The notes under the pieces are model-generated. The model searched no databases and was not told the DNA's origin. It saw nothing but the letters and a program-made list of their open reading frames with translations. The translations under genes were made by a program, and so were the position numbers. Below, one piece after another: positions 34,871-44,813 of a DNA stretch of 64,000 bases (positions within the stretch are counted from its first letter, which is position 1; each line of letters begins with the position of its first letter). Origin of the DNA: Flexivirga endophytica (GTDB lineage: Bacteria; Actinomycetota; Actinomycetes; Actinomycetales; Dermatophilaceae); contig NZ_BMHI01000001.1 in the NCBI RefSeq assembly GCF_014640635.1, forward strand, positions 62,001-126,000, written 5' to 3'.

Positions 34871-36171
34871 CCGCCAGAGCTGGAGCTCGCAGCCTGGCCT
34901 CCAAATATGGGCGGGCAGTCGCGGCGCCGGTTCTGGTGAATGCGGGCTCTCAACTTAGCGGACTGATCCAGTATGTGCTCTTGATTGTCTGGACTGGCGC
35001 TGGACACACTACTGACTACTTTTTTTTGCTTCTTGCATGGACAAGCGTCCCCATGCAACTGGTACTGACCGGTGTTTGCTATCCACTTTTACTGAGAGGT
35101 GCAAAGGAGGCCGCTTGTAATTGGATGAAATTCAGCATACTGCTCGTGCCATTATCGAGCGCCCCTGCCGTTGCAATTTATACGTCTCGGTTGGGAGATG
35201 TACAAGACGCGTTCCTATTGACTGTCCTGACTGTCCTCTTCTCGGGTCTTGTCTTGGTGGCGACCTATGATGGGTTTCGTGAGGCGGTTCGTGGGGACGC
35301 TTTTCCTCTTTCGGCGGCTACCTTCTTCGGAAGCCTGGGAGCAATATTTGGTCTCTGCGCATTCAAGGTAACCCATGCCGGTGCTGGTACCGTCACGATG
35401 CTCGTCGGGGCGATCTTTGGAGAAATCACTTTCCTTGTGATGCGCGCCTTCCAGCGATCCGCGCGGCTCGGGGCGCACGCCCGTGGTGGCCCGAATGCTC
35501 GGGTAAACTCTGCGACAGCAGTCGATTCTGTGGCTGAAACCAACCGACAGGCTTCGGGTTGGTACCTCGGCAAGTCTATTGCCGGATACGGTGGTGGTTT
35601 GACGTTGCAGTCGTATGCAGCCAGTCTCGCGCCAGCGTTTCTTTCATATTTTTCAGTCGCGCAACGGGTAGTTGGTGGATGTGCTGGTGTCTTTAGCAAT
35701 TCAGTGTTGCCGTTCCTTGTGCATGGAGAGACTCAGCACTCGCGCGAGGCTGGTCGAGTGACTTTGGCCGTTTCTGCTGCGGCCTCGTTCGCGGGGATTG
35801 GTATTGCTGCTTTCATCGGAGTCGTGCAATCCGAGCGGGACGCCGGGTTGGTTCTGCTTTTGACTGCTTGGATGAGTACGTCTTTATACGCTGCTGGTAT
35901 GCAGCGTCTCGCATATCGACTCTTGCCGGCGAAGGTATCTGCTGCCCCGATTGTTACATCTTTGGTCGTCGTTCTAATGATTTCATTTCTACTCTCTATC
36001 AATCAATTTAGCCCAGCGGTACTGTTGGTGGGCATGGTCTTGCTTGATGGAGTATCCTCGATCATTTTTGCTGTCCGCTTGTCGCTCCGGAATTCGGCTG
36101 CTTCGATGGCCCTTGGAGCGTTATCGTTATCTGTTATAGGAGTTTCGCTGATGGGACATGGCTCGTTCTGA
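34867..36171 (+). CDS. Polysaccharide flippase-like membrane protein (Wzx/MurJ-like)
   Basis: 434 residues from a GTG overlapping the preceding stop. About 12 hydrophobic helices without signature motifs; the length, topology and position between glycosyltransferases suggest a MATE/MOP-type lipid-linked oligosaccharide flippase. A T8 run at 35020-35027 (encoding Tyr-Phe-Phe-Leu) could be slippage-prone. Base composition is lower in GC than flanking genes. Confidence 0.65.
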   Translation: MTARAGARSLASKYGRAVAAPVLVNAGSQLSGLIQYVLLIVWTGAGHTTDYFFLLLAWTSVPMQLVLTGVCYPLLLRGAKEAACNWMKFSILLVPLSSAPAVAIYTSRLGDVQDAFLLTVLTVLFSGLVLVATYDGFREAVRGDAFPLSAATFFGSLGAIFGLCAFKVTHAGAGTVTMLVGAIFGEITFLVMRAFQRSARLGAHARGGPNARVNSATAVDSVAETNRQASGWYLGKSIAGYGGGLTLQSYAASLAPAFLSYFSVAQRVVGGCAGVFSNSVLPFLVHGETQHSREAGRVTLAVSAAASFAGIGIAAFIGVVQSERDAGLVLLLTAWMSTSLYAAGMQRLAYRLLPAKVSAAPIVTSLVVVLMISFLLSINQFSPAVLLVGMVLLDGVSSIIFAVRLSLRNSAASMALGALSLSVIGVSLMGHGSF

Positions 36172-37259
36172 TGAAACGGCTCAAGGTTTCGTTCTTCCCA
36201 GTAGCGCGTACGGCGCATCTCGAGCGCCTAGCTAATTCTTCGGCAGATGCCCTTTACTACTGCTCGACGAGGGCCGACTGGCACCCAGCGGCCACTCCTT
36301 CTGGGAAACTGGTTCAGCTCAAGTCCGTGTTTGGGGTCGCTCGCGAGGTATTTTCTGGCCGTCTATCCGTGCTAGAGGTCGCTGAGCCGCTTGCGATTCC
36401 GCTGCTGCCCCGATTATTAGTGCTGGCGGCGGCCAAACGACTGGCTCCGCGTTCGCGTCGTCCCTTGGTCGTTACATACGCGATCGAAAATGTGAGCCAG
36501 ATTTCCAAACTTTCGACGCGGAGCCGTTTGCCGGAATGTGTGTCGAGGACTGTGCTTCGAGCAACGTGGTCGATGGTGTTCGGCTCGATCGATCGGATCG
36601 CGTTTGGAACAGCGGGGAGCTCTGATATGTATCGCGTAGAGCTCGGTCCTCGACTGTGGGCGAGGGTATCCGCACGAACGGAGATACGAACAATCGAAGG
36701 CCTGCCGCAACCTTTGTGCTCGGCTCCAAAGAAGGATCGAGGGCGTGTGATCTTCCTTGGCAGCTTCGAGGAGCGAAAAGGTCTTCAGGACCTGTTGCGT
36801 GCATGGCCCGCCGTAGCTGCCCAGGCTGGAACTGAGCTTGTGATTGTCGGAAAAGGGTCTCGTGCTCAGGAGGCGTTTGTTCGGACTTGGGCAGAGCATC
36901 GACGGGGTGTGACCGTGCGATTCGATCCGCCTCGCTCTGACATCCGTGCGGAGTTAGAGGCTGCGAGTGTCCTAGTGTTAGCGTCTCGCCGGACAGCTAC
37001 GTGGCGAGAGCAAATCGGACTGCCCATACTCGAAGGCCTCTCATATGGGTGCACAATCGTGTCAAGCGACGAGACTGGGATTGCGCAGTGGTTGTCCGCA
37101 CATGGGCATCGAGTCGTTGGCTCGCGTTACTCGCCAAGTGAGCTCGCATTGGCGATTGTGAGTGCCGTAACGAATCCGCTGCCCCCGATGGATGTGCTGG
37201 AGAGTCTTCCGAAGGCCGATCAGCGGACCGCAGCCGACAGTTGGCTCTTGCGGTCTTGA
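36171..37259 (+). CDS. Glycosyltransferase family 4
   Basis: 362 residues, one-base TGATG overlap with the flippase gene. The C-terminal nucleotide-sugar domain has RVIFLGSFEERKGLQDLLRAW and REQIGLPILEGLSYGCTIVSSDETG (conserved Glu of the E-x7-E motif). The N-terminal acceptor domain is divergent. It is the last gene of the overlapping polysaccharide run. Confidence 0.82.
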   Translation: MKRLKVSFFPVARTAHLERLANSSADALYYCSTRADWHPAATPSGKLVQLKSVFGVAREVFSGRLSVLEVAEPLAIPLLPRLLVLAAAKRLAPRSRRPLVVTYAIENVSQISKLSTRSRLPECVSRTVLRATWSMVFGSIDRIAFGTAGSSDMYRVELGPRLWARVSARTEIRTIEGLPQPLCSAPKKDRGRVIFLGSFEERKGLQDLLRAWPAVAAQAGTELVIVGKGSRAQEAFVRTWAEHRRGVTVRFDPPRSDIRAELEAASVLVLASRRTATWREQIGLPILEGLSYGCTIVSSDETGIAQWLSAHGHRVVGSRYSPSELALAIVSAVTNPLPPMDVLESLPKADQRTAADSWLLRS

Positions 37260-37283
37260 GTTCAGTGGCGAGCCAGTCAGCGA

Positions 37284-37952
37284 TTAGCCGTCGAGTTGTA
37301 GCCAGCTCTGCCAGCCGGCGTGCAGGACCAGCCAGGCGATGAGGCCGTAGCCGGCCTGGCCAGGGTGGATGCCATCACCGGAGGCGAGGTCGGCGTGCCA
37401 CTGGTCGTGACCGAGCAGGGGGCGGAAGCAGTCGACATACGTGATGCCACGGCGGGAGCAGACGTCGGACTGGGCGTCGACGAGGATCTGCAGGCGGTCG
37501 TTGGTCTCGGCGTCGATGGTGGGGGACGGGCCGACGACATACGAGGAGATGGCGGACGACGACGCGTCGTCGAGGATGTTGGCGAGGTTCAGGCGGGAAC
37601 GCGCGGTGGTCAAGCCCTGCGCGATGTCGTTGAGGCCGACACTGACCACGAGGCGGCGTTCGTTGGCCTTCTCCCAGCGCGGCTCACACTCGGTCTGCCA
37701 GCGCGCCAGCACGTCGGTGGAGCTCTGGCCGCGGATGCCGAGGTTGTAGCTGGCGAGGTCGATGCCGGAGGTGGGGGTACGGGCGACCACGCGAGAGACC
37801 CAGCCGAGGGCCTTCGGATCGCCCAGTCCTGCGACGAAAGAATCTCCGACGAAGCACAGGCCCACGTGACGGTCGCCTTCGGTGACGTGAAAGCGCGTGG
37901 TGGGGCTGAAGTCAGGTTCGCTGCCGTCGTGGTGATTGGTCACGTCCGTCAT
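37284..37952 (-). CDS. SGNH/GDSL-family hydrolase
   Basis: 222 residues. Block I GDSFVAGLG with the catalytic Ser, block II Gly in NLGIRGQSST, block III GLNDI, and block V DGIHPGQAGY supplying Asp and His. No signal peptide is evident, so it is probably a cytoplasmic esterase or lysophospholipase-like enzyme. It is convergent with the polysaccharide operon, 24 bp from its end. Confidence 0.9.
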   Translation of the reverse strand: MTDVTNHHDGSEPDFSPTTRFHVTEGDRHVGLCFVGDSFVAGLGDPKALGWVSRVVARTPTSGIDLASYNLGIRGQSSTDVLARWQTECEPRWEKANERRLVVSVGLNDIAQGLTTARSRLNLANILDDASSSAISSYVVGPSPTIDAETNDRLQILVDAQSDVCSRRGITYVDCFRPLLGHDQWHADLASGDGIHPGQAGYGLIAWLVLHAGWQSWLQLDG

Positions 37953-38033
37953 TGTCGCGCATCAGTGCACGTGAGCCGTGAAGGGCATGCTCGCGAGTCG
38001 CGAAGTCCGGAATGTCGCACCGGGGACGTCGAG

Positions 38034-38219
38034 TCAGTCGTCGTCCTCGTCATCATCGTCGAGACGCGCCAGCCAGGTGGCGAGCCGTTCGACCGGTGTC
38101 TCGAAGTCCGGGTTGAGATCGACGAAGGTGCGCAACTGGTCCGACAGCCAGCCCAAGGTGACTTCCTCGTCGCCACGTCGCGTAGCGAGCTCTTCAATGC
38201 CCCTGTCCGTGAAATACAC
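38034..38219 (-). CDS. Small conserved actinobacterial protein (DUF6104-type)
   Basis: 61 residues, MYFTDRGIEELATRRGDEEV ... VERLATWLARLDDDDEDDD. The start MYFTDRGIEEL and the acidic tail match a small family widespread in actinobacteria, of unknown function. In many genomes it lies near the kgd gene, as here (1.2 kb). Confidence 0.82.
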   Translation of the reverse strand: MYFTDRGIEELATRRGDEEVTLGWLSDQLRTFVDLNPDFETPVERLATWLARLDDDDEDDD

Positions 38220-38370
38220 CCTCGAAATCTATAGCGGAACCTGGGCCGAATCGACACGAACCTCAGAACCCGATATGTGCTCACGACCTGTCGCGAAGGC
38301 CGTGTTGGTGTGCTACTTCTGCTCACCGACGACGATGTCGCCGAATTGGAGGGCATCGGTGACTGAGGAG

Positions 38371-38874
38371 TCAGCGCGCTGACCGGTCGTCCTTCCGGGC
38401 GGAGGACAACACTCGCTGGACCGCCGCACGGTTGTTGCCAGCTGCGTAAACGGCGAGATCGCCGGCATCGGTGTAGCCGGCCCAGGCGTTGTCGCCGGCG
38501 GAGTGGACACCGGGCTTCTGCCCTGGATCGAAGGTGGCGGACGTGTAGAAGGCGACCCCGCGATCGATGTCGCACTGGGCCGCGCCCGCGGGTGCCCAGT
38601 GCTCGAAGGCGAACTCGCACCCGCGCATGTCGACTCGTTGCCACGACGCGGGGATATCGACCCGCACGGCTCGATACCGGATGGTCTTCCTGTCCTGCGT
38701 AGTACTGACCACCACGGCTGGTGATCCCTCCGGCGCGGCACTCGGCACGTCCGCCGATGCCTTCAATGGGTGCTCGGATGCTCGGTGCCAGAGCAAGCCC
38801 ACCGCGAGGAGGCCGACGCAGACGAATGCCGCGACGAGTAGGTTTGTGCGCCGCTGGCGTAGTGCCGTGTTCAT
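38371..38874 (-). CDS. Hypothetical membrane-anchored protein
   Basis: 167 residues. A short basic N-terminus, one membrane helix (LLVAAFVCVGLLAVGLLW, about 12-29), then an extracytoplasmic domain with two Cys (GCEFAFEHWAPAGAAQC) that could pair. No family recognised. Its ATG overlaps, on the opposite strand, the ATG of a decayed PIN-domain frame. The 151-bp gap to the DUF6104 gene shows no feature. Confidence 0.6.
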   Translation of the reverse strand: MNTALRQRRTNLLVAAFVCVGLLAVGLLWHRASEHPLKASADVPSAAPEGSPAVVVSTTQDRKTIRYRAVRVDIPASWQRVDMRGCEFAFEHWAPAGAAQCDIDRGVAFYTSATFDPGQKPGVHSAGDNAWAGYTDAGDLAVYAAGNNRAAVQRVLSSARKDDRSAR

Positions 38875-39274
38875 GGCTCACTGTGGCACCGCCAACCGCA
38901 TCGTGGCTGGTCGGATCCTGCTCGGGCAGTCGCCGGCCGCTGTCGAGTGGTTCGCCCGAGCGATCGATGGGCAGGAACTCCTTGTTTCGTCGCGACTGCT
39001 GCGCACGGAGCTGACCAGACTGCTGCGTAGGGGGCGCTGCCGTTGGACCGGCGGGGGCGAGATCACCGCTCGCCTGGCGACCATCCCTGTGGACCACGCG
39101 ACGCTCGCGGGGGCGGAGGCGATCGTGCCGCACGTGAATCCACTGGACGCGATCCATCCGGCGTCGGCGTTGCAGTCGGGGTTGGACGATCTCATCATCG
39201 TCAGGCACGCCAGGAACATGTCGCATGTCGCGCAGCAGTTGGGGTTCGCAGTGTTCGACCCGGTCGAGAGGTGA
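38873..39274 (+). pseudogene. Degenerate VapC-like PIN-domain remnant
   Basis: A 133-residue frame. GRILLGQSPAAVEWFARA ... LLVSSRLLRTELTRLLRRGR ... PLDAIHPASALQSGLDD ... QQLGFAVFDP follows the VapC pattern. The N-terminal YLDTSA strand with the first catalytic Asp is gone, and the Tyr-Asp near the C-terminus is replaced by His-Ala. No antitoxin gene is adjacent, and the only ATG coincides with the start of a divergent gene. It appears to be an inactive toxin relic. Confidence 0.6.
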
Positions 39275-39299
39275 CAGCTCGCTGAGACGGATACGAATC

Positions 39300-39331
39300 G
39301 GGCCGCACACCATGTGGCGTGCGGCCCTTTT
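39300..39331 (+). terminator. Hairpin with T tract between the PIN relic and kgd
   Basis: Perfect 9-bp stem GGGCCGCAC/GTGCGGCCC, 10-nt loop, then TTTT on the plus strand. It can terminate transcription leaving the PIN relic and may also serve kgd from the other side. Confidence 0.75.
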
Positions 39332-39348
39332 CGTGGTGATGGTCCCTT

Positions 39349-39393
39349 GGTCTCGATACGCCTCGCCGAGCGGCTCGGTTACTCGACCAGCGG
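39349..39393. repeat. Single REP-like repeat
   Basis: GGTCTCGATACGCCTCGCCG ... TTACTCGACCAGCG, the classical Micrococcales form, located just after the kgd stop codon. Confidence 0.85.
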
Positions 39394-39396
39394 GTG

Positions 39397-42300
39397 TCAG
39401 CGGTCGAAGGCTTGCTTCATCAGCTGCTCACGCTGCTCGTCGTGCCGCTTGTGCGAGCCGGTGGCCGGGGCTGCCGACGCGGGACGGGAGACCAACCGCA
39501 TTGGACGTGTCTCGCCGAGCGGGGCGAGCATCTCCGGCAGGTTGAGCGCCATGAAGGGCCAGGCGCCCTGGTTCTTCGGCTCGTCCTGCACCCACACGAC
39601 CTCGGCGTGCGGGTACTTGGCCAGCTCGTCGGCGATGTCCTGCGCCGGGATCGGCGCGAGCTGCTCAACACGCACGATCGCGGTCTGCTTGTCCTCGCGC
39701 TTGGCGCGCTCGGCCTCCAGGTCGTAGACCACGCGCGACGACGCCAGCAGCACGCGGGTCACGTCCTCCGGCTTCGGCGACTCGTGGTCGGACATCACCG
39801 GGCGGAAACGTCCGTTGGTGAAGTCCTCGGTGTTGGAGGTCGCGGCCTTCAGACGCAGCAGTTGCTTCGGCGTGAAAACGATCAGCGGCTTGCGCGGGCG
39901 AGCCGCGGCCTGACGGCGCAGCAGGTGGAAGTAGGACGCAGGCGTCGACGGGTAGGCGATCGTCATGTTGTCCTCGGCGAAGAGCTGCAGGAAGCGCTCG
40001 ATGCGCGCCGACGAGTGGTCGGCTCCTTGGCCCTCGTAACCGTGCGGCAGCAGGAGCACGACCGACGAACGCTGGGTCCACTTCTGCTCCGAGGAGCTGA
40101 TGAACTCGTCGATGATCGTCTGCGCTCCGTCGACGAAGTCGCCGAACTGCGCCTCCCACAGCACGAGTGCGTCGGGGCGTTCCACGGAGTAGCCGTATTC
40201 GAAACCGAGCGCGGCGTATTCACTCAACAGTGAGTCGTAGACCCAGAACCACGCCTGGTCGGAGGAGAGGTAGCGCAGCGGAGTCCACTCGTTGCCGTTC
40301 GTGTGGTCGATCAGCACCGAGTGCCGCTGCACGAACGTGCCGCGGCGGCTGTCCTGGCCGGCCAAGCGCACCGGGGTGCCTTCCATCAGCAGCGAACCGA
40401 ACGCGAGCATCTCGGCCATGGCCCAGTCGATGCCGCCGCTGGTCGTCATGTCCGCGCGACGCTGCATCAGCTTGGCCAGCTTGGGGTGGACGGTGAAGCC
40501 GTCCGGCGGGTTGGCCCATGTCTTGCCGATGGTCAGCAACTCTTCGCTGGGGATCGCGGTGTCGAAGACGCTGCCGTCCTCGCGGGTGTCGTCCTCCTCC
40601 TGCGCGGAGGGACGCTCGAGGCCACCGTGGCCCTCGGCGTCGGTGCCGACCGAGCTGTCCGCGGCCGGCGCAGACAGCTCCTGCTTGGCGGCCTTGGTCT
40701 CGGTGAAGACCCGCTCCAGCTGTTTCTGGTAGTCCTTCAGCGCTGCCTCGGCCTCCTCGGGTGTGATGTCGCCACGTCCGATGAGCGCCTCGGTGTAGAG
40801 CTTGCGGACACTGCGCTTGGCCTCGATGAGCTTGTACATCATCGGCTGGGTCATCGACGGGTCGTCGCCCTCGTTGTGACCGCGGCGGCGGTAGCAGATC
40901 ATGTCGATGACGACGTCGCGGTTGAACTTCTGCCGGTATTCGTAGGCGAGTTCGGCCACCCCGACACACGCCTCCGGGTCGTCGCCGTTGACGTGGAAGA
41001 TCGGTGCCTGGATCATCCGCGCGACGTCCGTGCTGTATTGCGAGCTGCGGCTCTGCTCCGGCGCGGTGGTGAAGCCGACCTGGTTGTTGACGACGATGTG
41101 GATCGTGCCGCCGGTGCGGTAACCGCGCAGCTGCGACAGGTTGAGCGTCTCGGCGACAATGCCCTGACCGGCGAACGCCGCGTCACCGTGCATCAGGATC
41201 GGTAGCACCGTGAAGGCAGCACCGGCCAGGTTGATGCGGTCCTGCTTGGCGCGAGCGATGCCCTCGAGCACCGGGTTGACCGCCTCCAGATGCGACGGGT
41301 TGGCCGCGAGGTAGACGCTGGTGCTGTTGCCCGCATCGGAGGTGAAGGTGCCCTCGGTGCCGAGGTGGTATTTCACGTCACCCGAGCCCTGCACCGACTT
41401 CTTGGACTGCTGGTCCTCGAACTCTCTGAAGATCTGCCCGTAGGACTTGCCGGCGATGTTGGCCAGCACGTTGAGACGGCCGCGGTGCGGCATACCGATG
41501 CAGACCTCATCCATCTTGTCGTCGGCGGCCTCGGAGATGATCCGGTCGAGCACCGCGATGGCCGACTCGCCACCCTCCAGCGAGAACCGCTTCTGGCCGA
41601 CGAACTTGGTCTGCAGGAAGGTCTCGAAAGCCTCCGCCGCGTTGAGCCGGCGCAGGATGCGCAACTGCTCGGCGCTGGACTGCTTCTCGTAACCCTTCTC
41701 GACCTTGCTCTGCACCCAGGCCCGCTGCTCGGGGTCCTGGATGTGCATGTATTCGATGCCGATCGAGCGGCAGTAGGCGTCGCGTAGGATGCCGAGTATC
41801 TCGCGCAGCTTCAGGAACGGCTTGCCGCCGAAACCACCCGTCGGGAACGTGCGGTCCAAATCCCACAACGTCAGACCGTGCGTCGTGACGTCGAGGTCGG
41901 TGTGCCGGCGCTGCTTGTATTCGAGCGGGTCCGTGTCGGCCATCAGGTGGCCGCGCACGCGGTAGGCGTGGATCAGCTCCTGGACCCGGGCGACCTTGTT
42001 GATGTCGTCGTCGTGGCCCGCATCGATGTCCTGCACCCAACGGATGGGCTCGTAGGGGATCTTCAGCGACTGGAAGATCTCGTCGTAGAAGTTGTCCTGA
42101 CCCAGCAGCAGCTGGTGCACGACACGCAGGAACTCACCGGAGACCGCACCCTGGATGACGCGGTGGTCGTAGGTGGAGGTCAGCGTGATGATCTTGCTGA
42201 CCGCGGCTTCGTTGAGGGTGTCGGAGCTGGCGCCCTGCCACTCGGCCGGGTATTCGAGTGCGCCGACGCCGATGATCGCGCCCGCGCCCTTCATCAGCCG

Positions 42301-43272
42301 CGGGATCGAGTGCACGGTGCCGATGCCCCCGGGGTTGGTCAGGCTGATCGTGGTGCCCTGGTAGTCCTCGAGCGTCAGCTTGTTGCCGCGCGCCTTGCGG
42401 ACCATTTCCTCGTATGCCGCCCAGAACTGCGCGAAGTCCATCTCCTCGGCGCCCTTGACGCTGGGCACGACGAGCGTCCGTGATCCGTCGTCCTTCTGCA
42501 GGTCGATGGCCAGACCGAAACCGACGTGACCCGGCTTGATCAGCGTCGGCTTGCCCTTGTCGTCCTCGCCGAGCGCGTAGTTCATCTCGGGGACGAGCTT
42601 GAGCGCCTTGATGATCGCGTAACCCACGAGGTGGGTGAAGCTGACCTTGCCGCCGCGGCTGCGGGACAGGTGGTTGTTGATGACGATGCGGTTGTCGATC
42701 AGCAGCTTGGCCGGCACGGAGCGCACGCTGGTCGCGGTCGGGACCTCGAGGCTGGCCTCCATGTTGGAGACGATGCGAGCGGCGACGCCCTTCAGCGGGG
42801 TCGTCTGGCTCTCGGCCGGGTCGACCTCGGGGACCTTCGGGGTGGCCGCGTCACGCGCGATGACCTTGGCGTTCTTCAACTCCCAGTCGCGGGGGTTGGG
42901 TCGAGGAGCTTCCTTGGGCGCGCGGCGCGCTGCGCCCTTGGGCGGCTCGGTGGTCGCACGGTTGCTCGTCGCGTCGGGGCCCTTGCTGTCGGCGCCGGTG
43001 GTGTCTGCGCCTCGCGGCTGCGCACTCTCCGGCGCGGCCTTTGCAGCCTTCGCGGGGCCGGCGGGCTGCTGTGCCGGTGCGCTCGAACCGGCCGGCGTGT
43101 GCCCGTTGCCCGTGGCCGACGTGTCGGGGGTTCTCGGCCGGTAATCCGCGAAGAAGCTCCACCACGCCTTGTCGACGGAGTTCTTGTCCTGCTTGTACTG
43201 CTCGTAGAGCTCGTCGACGAGCCATTCATTGGGTCCGAATGTCGCGAGTGGGTCAGGCGACTGGGATGACAC
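39397..43272 (-). CDS. kgd: Multifunctional 2-oxoglutarate metabolism enzyme
   Basis: 1291 residues, GTG start. The N-terminal segment ([26 protein letters not shown]) is followed by a Pro/Ala-rich linker, a catalytic acyltransferase domain without lipoyl domain (about 150-380: [34 protein letters not shown]), and the full E1 dehydrogenase part ([14 protein letters not shown]; thiamine-diphosphate site [18 protein letters not shown]). This fused E1-E2-like form is the actinobacterial OdhA/Kgd, working in the oxoglutarate dehydrogenase supercomplex and normally inhibited by GarA/OdhI through an FHA contact. The gap 43273-43528 upstream holds its promoter and no gene. Confidence 0.97.
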   Translation of the reverse strand: MSSQSPDPLATFGPNEWLVDELYEQYKQDKNSVDKAWWSFFADYRPRTPDTSATGNGHTPAGSSAPAQQPAGPAKAAKAAPESAQPRGADTTGADSKGPDATSNRATTEPPKGAARRAPKEAPRPNPRDWELKNAKVIARDAATPKVPEVDPAESQTTPLKGVAARIVSNMEASLEVPTATSVRSVPAKLLIDNRIVINNHLSRSRGGKVSFTHLVGYAIIKALKLVPEMNYALGEDDKGKPTLIKPGHVGFGLAIDLQKDDGSRTLVVPSVKGAEEMDFAQFWAAYEEMVRKARGNKLTLEDYQGTTISLTNPGGIGTVHSIPRLMKGAGAIIGVGALEYPAEWQGASSDTLNEAAVSKIITLTSTYDHRVIQGAVSGEFLRVVHQLLLGQDNFYDEIFQSLKIPYEPIRWVQDIDAGHDDDINKVARVQELIHAYRVRGHLMADTDPLEYKQRRHTDLDVTTHGLTLWDLDRTFPTGGFGGKPFLKLREILGILRDAYCRSIGIEYMHIQDPEQRAWVQSKVEKGYEKQSSAEQLRILRRLNAAEAFETFLQTKFVGQKRFSLEGGESAIAVLDRIISEAADDKMDEVCIGMPHRGRLNVLANIAGKSYGQIFREFEDQQSKKSVQGSGDVKYHLGTEGTFTSDAGNSTSVYLAANPSHLEAVNPVLEGIARAKQDRINLAGAAFTVLPILMHGDAAFAGQGIVAETLNLSQLRGYRTGGTIHIVVNNQVGFTTAPEQSRSSQYSTDVARMIQAPIFHVNGDDPEACVGVAELAYEYRQKFNRDVVIDMICYRRRGHNEGDDPSMTQPMMYKLIEAKRSVRKLYTEALIGRGDITPEEAEAALKDYQKQLERVFTETKAAKQELSAPAADSSVGTDAEGHGGLERPSAQEEDDTREDGSVFDTAIPSEELLTIGKTWANPPDGFTVHPKLAKLMQRRADMTTSGGIDWAMAEMLAFGSLLMEGTPVRLAGQDSRRGTFVQRHSVLIDHTNGNEWTPLRYLSSDQAWFWVYDSLLSEYAALGFEYGYSVERPDALVLWEAQFGDFVDGAQTIIDEFISSSEQKWTQRSSVVLLLPHGYEGQGADHSSARIERFLQLFAEDNMTIAYPSTPASYFHLLRRQAAARPRKPLIVFTPKQLLRLKAATSNTEDFTNGRFRPVMSDHESPKPEDVTRVLLASSRVVYDLEAERAKREDKQTAIVRVEQLAPIPAQDIADELAKYPHAEVVWVQDEPKNQGAWPFMALNLPEMLAPLGETRPMRLVSRPASAAPATGSHKRHDEQREQLMKQAFDR

Positions 43273-43528
43273 GCGAATGCGCCTCTTTCGTCAAGGTCGG
43301 CACGGCCATGCTTCAGGTCCGGCTGTGCGGGTTTCGGCGTATGACGAACGGGGATCGCCACACAGGTCCAGCCTAACGCTCACGGCTCTTTTGGCCACAC
43401 CAGGTCAACGGCGTGTGCTATGGCGGATTTTCCGCGGACTTCGGGGCGTGTCGGCCGTGTGCGCGACGGCGGCGGCGGGGCGCCGCGAAGCATCCGAGGA
43501 AGGGCGTCACGGCTGCGCTCCCGGGTCG

Positions 43529-44809
43529 TCAGGCGGCGACCAGGGCACCCCAGTCGACCAGTTGCGAGAGGAACACCTCGACATCAGGTCGGACGGTGTC
43601 GGCAGGGATCTGCCAATGCAGACACGCCGCCGAGGCGAGTTGCTCCGGCGAGGTGCCCGTGTCCTGGATCAGGGTCCACAGTGCGGCCGCTGTGTCCCGC
43701 AGGGCGAGCACCTTCGACGTCGGGCTGTGCAGTGGTAGGACGAAGAGGATCTGCTGGTCGTCGGTCCACTCGGCAGCGTGCGGCGCGACCATCGGAGCCG
43801 TCGTTCGTGAAGGCGATGAGTGCGATAGCCGAGAGTTGGCGCCCGCGTCCTCGACGACGCTGAGCAGCCGACCGGGCACGACCGGCTGCGTGGAGCGCAG
43901 GGCTTGGCGTGCTCGCAATATCTGCCGGACGGCGCGAGGGGCGAGGCGCGCTGCACGGGACAGGCGATGTCTGTGCGCCGAGACCAGTCTCGTAAAGCCC
44001 TGCGCGCTCTCCGGGTGGTCGGCGTACATATCTGCTCGAGTGGGAACCACAGCCCGGAACAGCACGCGCAGTCGCTGCTTTCCACGGGTACGGAGGGCGA
44101 GCAGCATCCAGCTCTCGGTCCGGCTGGGACCGGTCTTCAGCTGCCACAAGGCGTAACCGACGGACGGCCGGGCGGGCACGTCGATCGGGTCACCGACGCG
44201 CCGGAAGAAATCCTGTGTCGGCTCCGCGGACCCGGTGGCGACCACCAGCGCGCGGAGGTCGGCACGCTCGTCATCGGTCAGTCCGTCGTGGTACATCGTC
44301 TGGGCCGTCGCGATCTCGTGGGTGTTGCGCGCCAGCCCGGGGGACCGTAAGCCGTGCAGGAGGAGAACCAGGAACTGTGCGGTGCGATTGGGTGTCATCG
44401 CGGGCACACCGGCGAACGAGTGCTCCTCGCGGCTGCTCCAGAGTGCTTCGAAGGAGGCCGAGGGATCTGCGAGCATGCCCGGGAAATTGGTGTGCAGGTC
44501 GATGTCACACGGCCAGGAGTCGTGAATGTAAGTGACTGAGTGCGTGGTGAATTCGCGTGCGGCGGTCGAGACTGGCCGCAGGCGCCAGCCCCGTGCCCGC
44601 AGACCGGCCTCCATGGCGGCCAGGTCCTCCGGAAGGCACAGCACATCGACGTCCCCGGAGACATGCGTCGTGGACCGCAGGCGTTGCTGGCCAGCCGTGG
44701 GGCCTTTGAGGAACAACGCTCGCACGCCGGCATCGTCGGCGACGGCCTGACAGAGCGCGTGGGCAAGGCTGACCCCTTGTTTCATGGGCATGCTCTCGGT
44801 GGCGAGCAT
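43529..44809 (-). CDS. Nucleotidyltransferase-PqqD fusion protein
   Basis: 426 residues from MLATESMPMKQG, four bases after the sugar-transferase stop. The N-terminal half has the nucleotidyltransferase pattern ALFLKGPTAGQQRLR ... SGDVDVLCLPEDL (Asp-x-Asp metal site) and CDIDLHTNFPG. The last 75 residues resemble PqqD peptide-chaperone domains (SKVLALRDTAAALWTLIQ ... FLSQLVDWGALVA). In other bacteria separate nucleotidyltransferase and PqqD genes occur together in lasso-peptide and HPr-kinase-related cassettes. Here they are one chain coupled to a polysaccharide-initiating enzyme; no precursor peptide or HPr-kinase gene was recognised. Function is unknown. Confidence 0.7.
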   Translation of the reverse strand: MLATESMPMKQGVSLAHALCQAVADDAGVRALFLKGPTAGQQRLRSTTHVSGDVDVLCLPEDLAAMEAGLRARGWRLRPVSTAAREFTTHSVTYIHDSWPCDIDLHTNFPGMLADPSASFEALWSSREEHSFAGVPAMTPNRTAQFLVLLLHGLRSPGLARNTHEIATAQTMYHDGLTDDERADLRALVVATGSAEPTQDFFRRVGDPIDVPARPSVGYALWQLKTGPSRTESWMLLALRTRGKQRLRVLFRAVVPTRADMYADHPESAQGFTRLVSAHRHRLSRAARLAPRAVRQILRARQALRSTQPVVPGRLLSVVEDAGANSRLSHSSPSRTTAPMVAPHAAEWTDDQQILFVLPLHSPTSKVLALRDTAAALWTLIQDTGTSPEQLASAACLHWQIPADTVRPDVEVFLSQLVDWGALVAA

Positions 44810-44813
44810 CGGG

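Noticed and set aside
43273-43528. Small peptide precursor gene near the PqqD fusion
   Set aside because: No frame with a ribosome site and precursor-like sequence could be supported; the region reads as the kgd promoter.
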